From positions 14,315,312 to 14,379,311 of the forward strand of contig NC_079483.1 of NCBI RefSeq assembly GCF_026230105.1: a DNA stretch of 64,000 nucleotides. Reading direction: 5' to 3'. This stretch comes from Diorhabda sublineata. Lineage: Eukaryota > Arthropoda > Insecta > Coleoptera > Chrysomelidae. Each line of letters starts with the position of its first letter. The stretch's first letter is position 1. The translations under genes and the position numbers were made by a program. The notes beneath the pieces were generated by a model, which saw nothing but the letters and a program-made list of their open reading frames with translations, did no database searches and had not been told where the DNA came from. Positions 11,182-24,100 of the stretch are shown here, one piece after another.

Positions 11182-13029
11182 CGTATTAAAAAAAAAGGAA
11201 TATTATTGTTTAGAATCCAAGTTTTATTTTTAAGAAACTTTGGTTTTATTGCAATGTTTTGATTTTTATTTTCTTACTCATTAAAAATCAATCAAAATTA
11301 CTATACATTTCTTATTCTTGCGACAAAATGATTGAAAAAAAAGTTAAACAATAGCAATAGTGTAATTGTAAGTGTTGGTGTAGTGGTGGTGTAAACAGTG
11401 TAAACAGTATGAATTTGACCAACGGTTCCAGAAATTTTAACTTGACAATTAATTGATAGAATTATCCTTTTTTTTGTAATTTTATTAGAAACGATCTCCA
11501 GAGTATCCATAATCTAATAAGACAATCAACAATTTGGCACCAAAAATATGTAGAGGCTGCTGATTTCCATCTAATTAAAATTATTTTTGTTTTGCTGCAA
11601 TTATTTATTTTTCAGTTCTTATTTATGCGTATTTAACTACATAATTTTTTGTTTTAAAATTGTTGCTTGTTTGAGTCTTGGGTATATCTTAATATTTCTT
11701 GAATATTCTTGTTTAATTTCAGATGTACAGCATGTTACTATAATAACTATTTTATGGAAAATTTCTAAACATTTTATTTTATTCTTTAATGTCACCCATG
11801 GTACATAATCTGAATAATTAATCTAACCAGGTATAAATTACACAATAATGGTCCATATTTTATAATTTAAATGTTACTATTGTTATTTTTTTCTTCGATA
11901 ATTGTTTCCTTATAAACTAATCTCTTATTCTGTTTTTTTCATTTCAAAATTATTATAGAATTTTTCTTCGTAAGCATGTAAAATGCAGGGCTTTCATCTT
12001 ATCTCAGAGTTATTGTAGGAGTTAAATACTTTTCTGAACCAAAATCATCTAGTAACATAATAAAAATGAATGACCTTGGAAATAAATCCAATCTAATTAC
12101 GTTAGAGTATTTGATACATCAACTAACACCCTCTTGTTAATTTAATTAATGAAATTTTTGCGCCGGCTTTCTTTATTTTTCAGCTTGAAGGCCTTGACAA
12201 AGCCAATCAGCAAGACATAACGAACGTCTATAGCAGATTGAAAAGCCTTACTTGCATCCCTACATAAAAAGGTGAAAAATATTAAAAGAATTTTAGACTT
12301 GATTCTTTTATCTGTCGAAAAATTTATTTTTTACCCAATAGTGTTTTTGAAAAGTGATATTTTTCAACGAGGAATACGCTTATTCGTAATTATGTTTGGT
12401 TGTTATTGCCACAGAAAAATTATCAGCTGGGGGATACTAGCATTTTAATAATATATTCAATGGCATTACAAATCTTACCTCCAGAAAAAAAAATGCGGAA
12501 GCTTCATTTTATTAACATATACATAAAAGATGGATTTGTATTTGACGACGCTTCTTTTTCTTATTTTTCTCTTTATAAGACTTGGACTTGTTTCTTCTAC
12601 AATTTAGTCTCTTGAAAAGTAAATATCCAGCTTCCATGCCATCTCTTGGAGGTCGGCAGGCAGTCTCCTTGAAGTTGATTTTTTATCCTTCACCCATTTA
12701 GCCAAATGATTTTGTATCAATATGTCGACGTGGTCTCTCCAATATTGTTATCTTGATATCGTGAATCGTATTATATTCCAAATAATCAGTTCTTCTTGAT
12801 CAGCTCGAATTTCCCCTGCATACCCCTTCACTATTGGTGAACATATATTTTTTTCCATATGAGGTACAGGTATTCTTGAAAACTTTTTTAAATGGACTCG
12901 TATCTCTTGTAAGTTTGTTGTAAGTTTTTGGTACTTGCGGACTCTAAGTATGTGCATTGTATACACTGGTGAATGGGGTTATCGTTCATGCTAGTTTTCA
13001 TCTTGTTGGCTTTTTTGCTATTGTAAGCA
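11182..13029. other. No gene recognised; one exon-like stretch
   Basis: AT-rich and mostly featureless. At 12160-12267 a pyrimidine-rich tract ending in TTTTTCAG is followed by a 27-codon open frame (LEGLDKANQQ...) ending in TAA. This resembles a 3' splice site plus terminal exon, but with nothing around it to support a gene it remains a guess. ORFs at 11587-11808 and 12400-12615 are AT-rich and hydrophobic without motifs. Confidence 0.35.
11359..11385 (+). repeat. 27-bp motif shared with 21124-21150
   Basis: The string agtgtaattgtragtgttggtgtagtg occurs at both positions with one mismatch. At 11.36 kb it continues into a GT-rich run. A shared stretch this long in AT-rich DNA suggests the edge of a dispersed repeat. 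Confidence 0.65.
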
Positions 13030-13510
13030 GTAATAGTTTTCCAATCGGAATCCGCGCAGATCCGGCAGATTGGTAAAAGGGAAATAACAGCCCATCCCCC
13101 ACGCAGCGAAGTAGATTAATTGTCCGTTAAAGGGTTTCTGCGCCAGTCCGCCCAAAATTAAATGGGAGAAACCCAAGTAAGCCGATATAACTCACTGAAT
13201 TGTGAGAGGTAGGTCAGTAATAGTGTCAACAACAACTGCCGAAGACCGCATCGGATCACTCAGTAAAATCCGAGTTTGTATTTATCATATTTATGGGATT
13301 CCTGTTCTCAACCTCCAAGCTGAGTATTCACAGCTCAGTGGTAGTCGTGTTAGTGCCTTCAGTCATTTCATTATACCGATGGTAAGGAAACTGCTACTGG
13401 AGGTGCTGAGTATTTACACTCCAGTATGAGTCAAGGAAATGATATTGATGGCTCTAAGTATCCACATCTCAGTGGTAGTCATGCTAGGAGTGAGTAGGAA
13501 AACACTTTAA
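13030..13510 (+). repeat. GC-richer repeat segment with three ~34-bp internal units
   Basis: The units start at 13319, 13406 and 13454 and share ct-gagtatt-ac--ctcagt-gtagtc-tg-tag. The first and third are most alike. Upstream (13080-13200) the composition is also richer in G+C than the neighbours. This could be the 5' region of a retroelement, but no coding domain follows, so I leave it unclassified. Confidence 0.5.
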
Positions 13511-16500
13511 AAAGTTGTTGATAAACGCGCATGCGGTAATTTGCAAATGCGAGATTCGAGAAGCGTAGAGCTCTGCCCAACCGAGAGCTTAATTTTCACA
13601 TATAGTTTATTTTTATTTTAGTTTTAAATAAAGGAAATTGTGTTTGGCTGTTGCTTCCCTTTCTTATATGACTCCGTACCTCAAAAGCTTCGTAAGTCAT
13701 ACTAGTAGCACATACCCAGGTTACCAATCCAGGAGGGCATGTAAAATCTGTTTCAAGTAGCTTCAGTGTATTCGTCATCACCATACTGATCTTTGAGTAT
13801 TTTATTTTCTTCATTGGCTTTGGCGTCAAATCTTTACGTGGCAACGAAAGAGCTGCAAGTAGATTGATCCAGAGATTTTCAATTTATTCAATACTGCTCT
13901 CAGCTACTTTTCTTCGTTATGTCTTTAAAAAACCTCCCATGAAATCTCGTAACAGAAGAAATAACCAAAGTGGAGAACTAAACGATAAATATCGTGTAAA
14001 AAGGAAATATAAATAGGATGTTGAAAGTCTTTATTAAGTAAGTAATTGTTCTTTTTGCGCCTTCTTGCATATAGTGTTAGATATAGCTATAGATACGAGT
14101 CTGTTATAGCGAAGACATTTGTTTTCACTAACATTCATTATACAAATTTGTGGATTTTATAAGTTAGTTTTGTTTGTTTCCTCGTACAAGATGAATACTA
14201 TGACTAGTACGAGTGTGTTTAATAAAGTCGAAATGCGATTAAGTACACCTTCTGATATATTGGAGTTAGTCGCAACTTAAAATCTGCTACCTACAAAATC
14301 AAAGGGAAAGTTTAACGAGAAAATTATGAATTGTTATACAAGGCAAAAAACCTGTGACACGAACGAGTGACATTCCAAGAAAATTGGTGATTAAAACAGA
14401 GATCTTAGTTCTTATACACACGGATACACTTATTTGAAACTAATTACTGACGCGAATCACTGAATATTTCCCTCGTTGAGTCACTACCATTGTTATTCAA
14501 TAGTTTGAAATGAATATGGTGTGTGTAGAAAGCTTTATATTCGACATATTTATTAATCTCATTAGAAAATTACTATGATTGAGATCTAAAGCAGAACTTC
14601 GGTGATCCTGCTTACAACAGTGGATTTTGCTATCACCAGATAGTAAAGTTTGTTAGCAGAAACGGAAGTATGGTTCATTCCGATTTTTGGAAAAAGAAGG
14701 GAAAGACTTTTATACTGATATCCGGACACTTTTTGAAGCAATGAATCAGAACGTTATTAAAAGATAATGCTGCTTATTCGTTGATTCTCCAAGACTCCGA
14801 ATAAGAAAATCTTTACCAATTGAACAAGCAGTAAATTGTAAAGAGCTATGAATTAATGTGTGAATTGATGAAATTAATAAACAACAACACAAAATCGATG
14901 AAAAGTGTGCAGCGACCTCAAACTCATAGATCTGTTATTGGGTTTACAAGGTGGATTTATCAAAATATCTTGTTTTCTTCATCTGTAGTAGATGTGTGGT
15001 GTGGTAGTTGCAAAAAAATTAATCTAACCCGCTTACTGATTAAACTGAAACTCATAAAAATATTGTAAAATAAGGAACACAAAAAGAGGGAATATTTATT
15101 GAATTTGAAAAATTTTCAACAGATAATAGTGAATATGTCGTTGAACATTCAATTCTTGCAATTCCATTGGATTTTTTTTTCAACAACTAAGGAAGTATGA
15201 GAGATGAAGACAGGGACAGCGTTTTTAACAAGATTTAACGATTTCTTAAGAATGTCATCAGGGAGGGTTTTTGTGATGAAAATATGTCAAGAAACTACTA
15301 TTGGCTTGAAACTGACATAAAAAAATTTTAGGAGGAGAAAAAAATTTGTTATTTTCAATTATTTTGTTATTTTTCCTCCAAAATAAACCAAATTTCCTGA
15401 GTAATGAAGTATTCTCAAAACCAGGCGTAGCAGAAAAGTTTTTTATTATTCTTTCTGCCCAAGTTGCCTTTGAAGTTTTAAACGTAGGTATGCCGGAACT
15501 GTAACGAAGTGATTATCACCAATTTTATAACTTTGTTGAGGAGTCCACTTTATAAACATTCATAAACAGTGGTTATGAAAGTTGCCACAACGTTTCTGGT
15601 TACTTTTACGTCATTTGTTGGTGGCAGATACTGGTGGCCCTTACGCTTTTACCATACGATTCTCATAACTGATATAGAATTGAATTCACTTTAAAGTTAT
15701 CATCACTCTTAAAATTTCCTTCAAATTGACAATCACTTACATTGATTATTTTACATCAACAATATTTGCGTAGTGTCAACAAACCTCAAAATTCATTTCT
15801 CACGCTCACTGTGGCTACTTACTAAACTAAATATATTTCGACACCATCAAATACTCAAAGAATGACGTTCATGAAATATATAATACGATCCCTAGATAAT
15901 TCTTCGGTTTAAGTGTTAGTTTATCGATCCACAGCATTTTTCCGCTATATACCCATTGATCCGGGATGGCAGTAACCACCGAAAATAATTGTAAACGCAT
16001 CATTTTGAGGTTACAATGTGTGCACTTGAAATCTCTATGCCAAACCATAGTGACCAAATCATATTGAGCTACTGGCATTTGCCACTTTCACGTGACTTAT
16101 CATCTGTTTGTTTTCCTTTTTTTACACTTATTCAATGAGAACTGGAACATTTCCCAGTCCTACTTCTTCATTTTTTATGCGATAGCCAAGTAACCAAGGC
16201 TATGGTAGGTTTAAGACTCACTAGTTATAACAGTAGCTGCGTACGAAGTTGCTGCTATAAAAAAATCGTTCACCGTATTTATTCTTCATACCCCCGTATT
16301 AATCCTTTCTAGATTCAACTGTATAATCTTGTGAAGCTTCATATCTCCAATGTATTTATATCCTCTAAAAGGCGATGATTCACCCCATGTGAGTTGTTTA
16401 AATCACCGTAAACTCTTAATCCCAATTTGTTTCAATTTTAAATTTAGGTCATAAATGTATCGCTACAGTAACTCTGAAAGGCCTCCCCTGTCTCGTTAAA

Positions 16501-17046
16501 CCTCACGTGCTGTGTTTCGGTTCGTTTTCTTTGAAGATATTAGCATTGAATTCGTATATATATCTATATATATATACGAGTGATATAGCGTGAATGGGCG
16601 TGATTCTATAAGCGTTAAATAATAGCATTATTTTGGAAAATTAGTATTATACATTATATCAAATAAATTTCGTTTACGCCGATAGGTTAAATGGAATCTA
16701 TTAATCACAATCTCATTATAATTATATAAAGTTTGATCGATATTCATTAAACGTTTAAATAAGTACCCTTTTTTCCACTACTAGAATGATGAAATTACTT
16801 TATTTCTCAATCGGAATAATAAAAGATAAAATTTTTTTATCAGCAGTCTGTTTCTGACATACATAAGTTTAATTTGAAATTTTGTATAATTATGAAGGAC
16901 CGATGAAAATACAGTAATTTCATAAATTCGTATCATTACCCTGCTTGGATAACTAGGATAGTGTGTAACGATTTCCAAGGTAAGATTTTTTTATTTAGTT
17001 ATTTGTTAGACAAAATAGACACTAAACAAAAGACGTACAAGAAAAT
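13511..17046. other. No gene recognised
   Basis: No supported gene over about 3.5 kb. The frames at 13596-13844 (minus), 14856-15068 (plus) and 15869-16078 (minus) lack recognisable motifs. A short frame from 14191 (reading MNTMTSTSVFNKVEMRL) runs about 25 codons to a stop and weakly recalls the N-terminus of insect tyrosine-recombinase-like proteins. I would not annotate it. A small palindromic TA microsatellite lies at 16552-16580. Confidence 0.4.
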
Positions 17047-17513
17047 TTAACACCACCATCTTAGCACCCCATTCACGGAATTTCGATTGACCAAGTATAC
17101 TACCATCTGAATGAACTGAAATTGGTCATAAAAGGTCAGTTATTAATCAGCGTTGGAAAAAAATCCTGCGCGATCGTGGAGCATTCGCTAATAATCGGTT
17201 AACTTACATAAATATTTGATTAGTTTGATTTAACTTTTGGCCGGTTAATTGTATCAGGGCAGTGAGAACTTAAGCACAGGTCTTTACTATGAAGCAGACG
17301 AAATAGAGAAAATATTTTTTGAGAAAAAAAAACATGTACATACATACATAAAATATGTAAAAGTGGAGAAATTTATCATTTTTTCGCGAATAAGGTGGTA
17401 AAATTTCTCAACGACCTTGAAAAATTTTTAAAACGCCGACCTTTTATCTTTTATCTCAGATAGTATAATTAATTGGTCAATCGAAATATCACACTTAAGA
17501 TGCTAAGACCACC
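17047..17513. mobile_element. ~470-bp MITE with long degenerate TIRs
   Basis: The left end (17047-17145) contains tcttagca, then atttcgattgaccaa, tatac, atctga and ataaaaggtc in that order. The right end (17425-17513) holds the same blocks in reverse complement and in mirror order. The ends therefore form long, diverged TIRs of about 80-90 bp. The interior has no ORF. Exact termini and a target-site duplication are not clear because of divergence. Confidence 0.7.
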
Positions 17514-17775
17514 GAGCTTATAAAATTTCATGAATTTGTTTGATTATCCTTGCCAGGAGATTATGAACCGAGTACGGTCCTTAGACGGTATAAGAGTAGA
17601 ACAGCTTGATTGCTAGTATCCTCTCATATGGTGAATCATTAAATGAAATGTTTACCTAAGTTACTTAAGTTGAGGACACGGAAAATATGCTTTAATGGTT
17701 GATCTACAAAAAAAAAAAATAAAACTAAAAATTACAGTTGAGGAAACAAACGAATAACATTGTTCCATAGTTATA

Positions 17776-17935
17776 GTTCTTCCAATATCAATTGCAGAAG
17801 ACAGTTTTGATAGGAAGAATCAATATTTCATAAAAACGCACGGAACTCATGCCAAATTGAGAAATGAAAAATAATGTTTACTTCCCATATAAAATTCGTT
17901 AAACATTTAACAAACCGTCAGTCCACGTGGAACCA
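17776..17935 (+). repeat. Dispersed repeat, copy 1 (also at 32525-32685)
   Basis: About 160 bp match 32525-32685 in the same orientation. Shared blocks are caatatcaattgc, aatcaatatttcata, gaaatgaaaaataatgtt and aacaaaccgtcagtccacg. No coding potential is seen. Confidence 0.8.
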
Positions 17936-18011
17936 CATGAACCAATGATGTACGTTACTACGTTATTGATTTAATTAGTAAAAGCTTGTTCCAAACATAT
18001 TCATTTTTTTT

Positions 18012-18215
18012 TCAATTTAAGAAACCGACGTCATTTTCCGCTTCCCCTTTGTAATATATTACCACAGATTTCCCTAATATATCCATCCAAAACTTGTGAT
18101 TTGGCAATGGAATTAACTTTTTTAGAGATATATATTTAATCACCACGCGCTGCTCGACACTATTCATTTTCTTACTGAGATGGTACTCTCTAATTTGGGC
18201 GTCTACTGGAGTCAT
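18012..18215 (-). pseudogene. Possible mariner N-terminal fragment
   Basis: The 67-codon minus-strand frame contains MNSVEQRVVIKYISL, which resembles the start of mariner helix-turn-helix domains (EQR-VIKF-). It then has a DILGKSV--YY stretch where such proteins carry a similar segment. There is no catalytic domain, and the similarity is short, so this is tentative. It lies about 540 bp from the larger mariner relic on the same strand but would be downstream of it, so it is a separate piece. Confidence 0.3.
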
Positions 18216-18756
18216 CTATTAACAGACTAGGATTTGTGACGTGTTAATAGATAATCGTTTTGATATATTGGCATGATCATACTGGTTCAATTTTGCTATG
18301 GGCTTATATACTAATTATTACCTATTACTATCACCTATAATTTTGTTATTCATTGTGGTTACCTTCTGGATATTGAAATTTTATTAAATTTGTATATTTA
18401 GTTAGTTATTTTTATGATTGTTTTTTAGTTTCTACAAGCTTTTGTCCTATTTCGGTCAGTTTTTATTACATATATTTGTCATTTGGTTTTTGTTCACTTT
18501 ATTTAAATTTTCTGAAAATGTAATAATAAACTGTAATATTTTTCTAATCTCTAACTTGTTCTCTAGACAATTTAGAAGATGTAGTAACAGCGATAACTAT
18601 TCCACTTATTGAAGAGCAAAAGTGAATTATTGCGTCTAATTACGATTTTCGTAGGAACCTTGACAGCGCGACGGTACTTCTGATCAACAATAGTTCGTAC
18701 GACGTAATGAGTAATCATATTTATTTCTTGTCTTAATAGAGAAAGAAAGGTCATAA

Positions 18757-19671
18757 ATATGAAAAACTACGATTATTTTCCAATATATTCTCCTTTTATT
18801 CCCACATACTTTTCAAAACAACTGACAAAATCTTCTAGGATACTATAAAAAATTATGCAATTTTAGAGTGAAAATGTTCAATTTTATTGTCGCAGCTTTG
18901 TAAACAATGAATAATTCGATGGGGTCAGATTAATGCTGCTATGTCAATATTTGCGAAGCCACATTCATGTACAGTAGTCTTGTAAAGCGGAGCAGTGTGG
19001 ACTGGAGCATTTTCAAGAAGAAAACGCACGCCTCCGCTGGTTTTGTCTTACATTTTTTCGATAATTTTTTGTGCAACTGCTTTAGTAAGTCAGAAAAACA
19101 TGCTGCGTACACAGTTGTATATGATTCCATAAAGTCAATCAAAATCAATAAATCAATAAAGGAAGATACCCTAGCAGTTCCAAAATATTGTAGCCATCAC
19201 TTTTTTGGTGCTTTTCGTGACCTCTTTTTTCGGCTCGGGCTCTCCTTTCGGACGACAATCCATGGATGTCTGATCATCGTGGAAGACCACAGTTTCATCA
19301 TCTTCTACAATTGATAGGCTTCAACTTTTTTGTTTCTTGAGACAAAGCTTTAAAAATTCATTTACCTTACATTGATTTTTGTCATACTTAAGTGATCATG
19401 TAGGATCTTGGAACATTTATTTTGGAAATGCCGGGTTGTGCTGCAATATTTAGGCAGAGGTCACTTAGAACCATTTTTGTCATCGTCTAATGATTCTCGT
19501 CTCCAGTAAATGAAAACTTCTAATTGCTTGAAATGAGGGACACAAGTCACCTTTAACTGCCTTCATTCTGTTTTTGATTCGTGTTGGGGTTAATCCTTCT
19601 TTAGTCAACAGCGCGAAACTCAATATCAGACATTTTTCAAAACAACCTTGACTGAGTGATCGTTCGAGCAC
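18757..19671 (-). pseudogene. mariner transposase relic, near full length
   Basis: Read on the minus strand from 19671. The N-terminal domain has FALLTKEGLTPTRIKNRMKA followed by VKGDLCPSF. Next come an LHDHLSMTKI-like block (about 19400) and VEDDETVVFHDD with the first catalytic Asp retained (19276-19310). A block like WLQYFGTARVSSFIDLL follows (about 19160-19200). The second catalytic motif is ENAPVHTA (about 18990-19015), with Glu in place of Asp. The frame ends in FEKYVGIKGEYIGK near 18760, the usual mariner C-terminus. Several stops and frameshifts separate these blocks. Length (about 915 bp) is slightly short of the roughly 1,035 bp usual for a mariner coding region. TIRs not identified. 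Confidence 0.85.
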
Positions 19672-20037
19672 TACTATAATAAATTAAAAGCAGCGAGTTA
19701 AAACTTTGTGTAAAACTTGTTGAGACGCGTGCAAACGCACTCTATTTCCGATATAAGGCCAAGAACTCACGTATATTGGGTAACATTAATAAAAACTTTT
19801 TTTACTATCGAACGAGGCAACAAAGTTCGTTAATATTATAACACTGTCGTAATTTAGCGAAGGAATTCATCCAATTTCGATTAAGTCTACTTTCTAAATC
19901 ATCGAATTATGAATCAGGAAATTGATGAAAAATGTCAATATTGTTGTTTTAAATGTGGCGAGAAGAATATTATTGTAATACGTCCTCGTAACTTGAATAT
20001 CGTTATCTACGATCAGTTTTAAAAGAGCGTCTACCAT

Positions 20038-20331
20038 TTGGGAGCTTCTTCAGAAAAAATAGCATCCTTTTGCCCTGCCTCCATTAACTTTTACCGCCTT
20101 TCTGAAAACTTGGGAGCTAGATGCGATAGCGTAACCCTTCCAAACATTAATATAACAAAGATAAGGAAGCAGAATACATATTTTATGAAATTATCGCGAG
20201 CACAAATAATTTTAATGAAAAGTCTGGCGTTGAATTTAGGGGAAAGAGTGACATCAGCTGTTACGTTCAGTCCAATGAGTTCCACCCTTACCCTTGTAGC
20301 ATGCTCACCGCACACATTACACCACTGCTAA
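20038..20331 (+). other. Unrecognised overlapping ORFs
   Basis: A 97-codon plus-strand frame overlaps a 74-codon minus-strand frame (20091-20315) in a slightly GC-richer stretch. I recognise neither product. The plus frame has no signal peptide, membrane segment or repeated motif; the minus frame has one hydrophobic run. Either could be part of an old TE. No function is proposed. Confidence 0.2.
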
Positions 20332-20884
20332 AAACAGTGACGTACTTTGTTAACTTACGTCTTCAGGAAGAAACATGTTATAAAAAACGGTTATACACTT
20401 GTCGAAAATATAATGCCGGTTCCTCTCGAATGGTTGGAAACATGTTTTCATAAAACATTAGATTGCTTCGACGACAAATAATGCTGGTGGATAATTGATT
20501 ATTTTCTTAATTTTTAACGGTGTTAAGAAACATATTCACAGGGTTAGTTTGAAATATAGAAACATCTGAATATCTCAGAAACGAAAAAATAGGAAACCAG
20601 ATTTTAACATGTGATGCATGTTCGCAATAGGAGCTTAAAGTGAAACATATCCTGTATATTAGTCCTTTATATTAATATTGTTATAAGGTACCCTATGAAG
20701 CACATCTCATTAGCGGCAAACATAAAGAAATCGTACACATATTGCCAGGTTGCCAAATAATATAGAATACACGGAAAGGTAATGAAATGCTCAGCAGTAA
20801 GGTGTCAACATTTCTAATCTACTATTACAACTTGAATTGTGGAAATATTAATAAGCATTAGAATAAATAACGTAATACTATGGT

Positions 20885-21075
20885 TGCTACTAAAGTTTTG
20901 AGACAATGAAAATAAAATTGTTTTCCAAAATATTCTCCTTTAATATAAATAAATTTTCGAAGCCCAAACATGTGATTTGAACGCATCAACCGCTTCTTCA
21001 GGTGTAGAAAAACGTTGAACTAGCAATTTATTTTTGATCTGCCGAAATAAAAAGAAATCATTGGTGCCAGGACTC
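20885..21075 (-). pseudogene. mariner C-terminal fragment with internal deletion
   Basis: On the minus strand a frame reads GTNDFFLFRQIKNKL, then QRFSTPEEAVDAFKSHVW. This is the conserved (A)PNDFFLFP-IK--L-G-RFSTPEEAV-AFK region after the third catalytic Asp of mariner. The third catalytic Asp is retained in the ND pair. After HVWA the sequence skips to a remnant of the 3' end, so about 20-25 codons are missing. Everything upstream of the third catalytic residue is absent, replaced by unrelated sequence after 21075. Confidence 0.8.
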
Positions 21076-21123
21076 CCTCAGTCTCTGAAGACGAAAACTT
21101 GGTTATCGAAACGCGCGTCAGAC

Positions 21124-21150
21124 AGTGTAATTGTGAGTGTTGGTGTAGTG
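21124..21150 (+). repeat. 27-bp motif shared with 11359-11385
   Basis: Second occurrence of the GTGT-rich motif. It follows an aacttggttatcgaaacgcg segment (21089-21118) that I believe recurs in insect repeats, though I cannot verify that here. Confidence 0.6.
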
Positions 21151-24100
21151 TAGTAGAAATTCCAACTTAGTTGTGATGACTACACGGTAAACGGAACAGA
21201 ACAGGTACGTAAAACTCAGTATTAAGATCAGATTGGTGAGTACTGATATTTGGTTTGTCAGGCGAGTGAATTAGTCTCATTGTTACCTATGTTGCCTGAG
21301 TGAGCGGACATCCAAACGGAAGCCATCAATCACCAGTTCACGTAGGATTTTTTACACTCCATCACAAACCTAGAACACTTTATTTCGGCTTTTATGAATT
21401 TTATAGAAGCTCGATCACATTTCATCAGACCAAATACTTTGGCTTGGAAGATGGTAGAGTCCTCACAAAGCAAGAAAAATTCGAGTGTCCTCCGTAGAAG
21501 CCTGCTGCGGCCAAGCCAAATATCCTGAAGCCATCTGGGTAGCGGGTGGTTATCAGAAATCATTATATTCAATAGCTTCTCTTAGCGATACACATCGCAA
21601 ATAAATACTAATTTCACGAGCAAACAGTTTGTCCTCAGCACGTTGTTAATAGAGAATAGAGCACCCGATGTTAAATCTGTCAAGAGAGAATGGAGATATT
21701 GGAATTTATTCTAATTATGACAGACCAAAAACTGTCACCGATGATGGAAAGGAAAGAAATGTTATACTTCGAGCTGAAGAAAATTCTCAAGTCAAAAACA
21801 AGAAAAAGAGAATTTTAGGAAATATTATAATACGAGTCAAATTTATAGTTTTATTTTAAAATTCATGTGCAACTACGAATAATTCAATTGATAGTTACTA
21901 CATATTTTTGAAATGTATCTACTAGGAAAAAAATATTTAAATATTTAAATTTAAATATTTAAAAGCTGTCGGGGGTGTTGTAAAAGAGGTCTGCTGTGAA
22001 AAGGTAGTTTAATGATTTAATATTATTCTCCACAGCTTCCTCTATTATTTAGATATCAAAGTGACCATCGTAAATTATTAAAACCGGTCTGTCAATCCCT
22101 ATATTTGCATTAATGTTCCCATCCATCCGTTTACTGCTGCAGCCTCCTCAACATATGAGTTAATATTAACAAAAATTATGTACTTATAGGAAAATGACGC
22201 ACTAGCCCCTTGAACGCACTTACCCCACTTTATCCTATATTTTCATTGAGCTCTGATACTGATATATAGTTTTGTTTGTTTGTAAAGAAAAAAACTTTGA
22301 ATGAATAGCTTCATTTACATAGAGTTTTCCATGAATATTAAGGTAGACTCTCTACAAAGACAATGTTTATATACAATTAACATTTATAATATTCCTGTTC
22401 GTTCTATTCATAAACTTTAATATCTTTCAATATCTTTTGGGTTAAAAAAGGAGAATAAAAATAATGAAGACCCTTCTCAGCTTTCTAATTCGATTAGGTA
22501 CCTATGTAATCATTTGTTTAGAACGGTTGCATACACTCCATTTGGTGGTCATTGAATTCAATAAGGCAACAAACACACATACACACGCGTTTATACACTT
22601 GAAATGACACTGAATGATAATACTCTTCAGTTCACACTTATTCATGCCTCATTGCTTATATCATTGACGAGCAAGGAAAATCGTTGATATTTACCAGAAT
22701 CAGGTAATAGAGAAACGAAATAACTATAAAATTGATGAATTTTATTTCATCTCTACGTTAAAGTGTAGAATTGAAATATTACAGGGTATTTTTACAATCA
22801 AGAAAGGGTTTGCCAGTTTGAATAAAAATTTAATGAAAAAAATTTACTCTCACTCATAAAAATTCACCTTTGCATGAGGTAAGTTCGTTTGATTTTCGCT
22901 TGAAAAAAGAGATAATGTTTTTTTATCAAATTTCAGAATGATAACACTCAAATGGTAGATTTTTAAGATAATGGGGATAGATTTCGCAAAAAGTCTTGTA
23001 CACGTCGTTGGTGCAGCTATAAATTTTATTCCCTCAGTATGCTCTGATAATATTTCGAACTTTGGTGCACTATGCATGACTTGAAATAAAATCCGTTACG
23101 AAGACCTATGCCACCATTCCTGCTGGAAAACAAGTTTTAACGCAGATAGGGAAAACAAGAAAATCATAAGTATAACTGGACTATTCACTTTCATCTCCAC
23201 TACCGACTAAATACTCCATTTACATTCTAAAAATATTAATAATAATAAATAACCTGATAAAGCACGATACACGATCTATAATGTGAGTTGACGTGCGCGG
23301 ATCCATATGTTCCACAATTTATTCAAAACATTTTTGCCCTTATAAAATTAGTACTTAACAAGTTACTTTAGAAAGCGTTCTGGAATTTTCTGGAAAATGA
23401 ATTGAAAAATGTGACCCAACTAAATTTACTGTTCAGCCTACTAATTTATTTGACGATTTGTTTTGATTATACATCAACTTACTGAAACGTATCGTCACCC
23501 ACAGTTGGAAAACTTATTATATTCTGAATTGGTAGAATTCCATTTCTAAGAGTTGGGCAAGTAAATAGAGCAATTTTTCTCCAGAAAATTCAACTTAAAT
23601 TGCTCCTATGATTTTTTTTGCTTTGTGGTCATCACAGTGTGCTGAATCATTACCAACAATCTTATCACCCTCTTAGGGCGGTTCTATTTCCCCCCTAAAA
23701 TGGAAAAAACGTATTTCAGGGGGAATTCTCTAAAAAACGTAAAATTTATCATTTTTGGGCTATGAATATTTATAAAAACAAACGTGAAAAATAGAAAAAA
23801 ATTACTTGCAACGATGTCAACCCCTTGGTGTGACACATCCTCCCACCCCAAATCGATAAAATGTCTTTCTTGGGAGTGTTTCCTAGAGATATCTGAGATT
23901 ATCGCTCTTGAGTAATGAATATAATCAAAATTGTTAAAAATAATAAGTAAAACTTATCTTACTTAGCACTAATTATCCCTTTCCCGGGCCACGGAACCCT
24001 CATGTTATCCCAGAAACGTGTTTGAGGGGGATATGTGAAAAAAATATGTGGAATCTCTGCTTACAGATTTAAATACGGATGAAAACTCGGGAAATGTCGT

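Noticed and set aside
14191..14320. Short frame resembling a tyrosine-recombinase (Crypton-like) N-terminus
   Set aside because: Only a few residues fit, and a stop follows after about 25 codons; no catalytic R-H-R-Y region nearby.
18967..19314. 115-codon plus-strand ORF
   Set aside because: Antisense to the minus-strand mariner relic.
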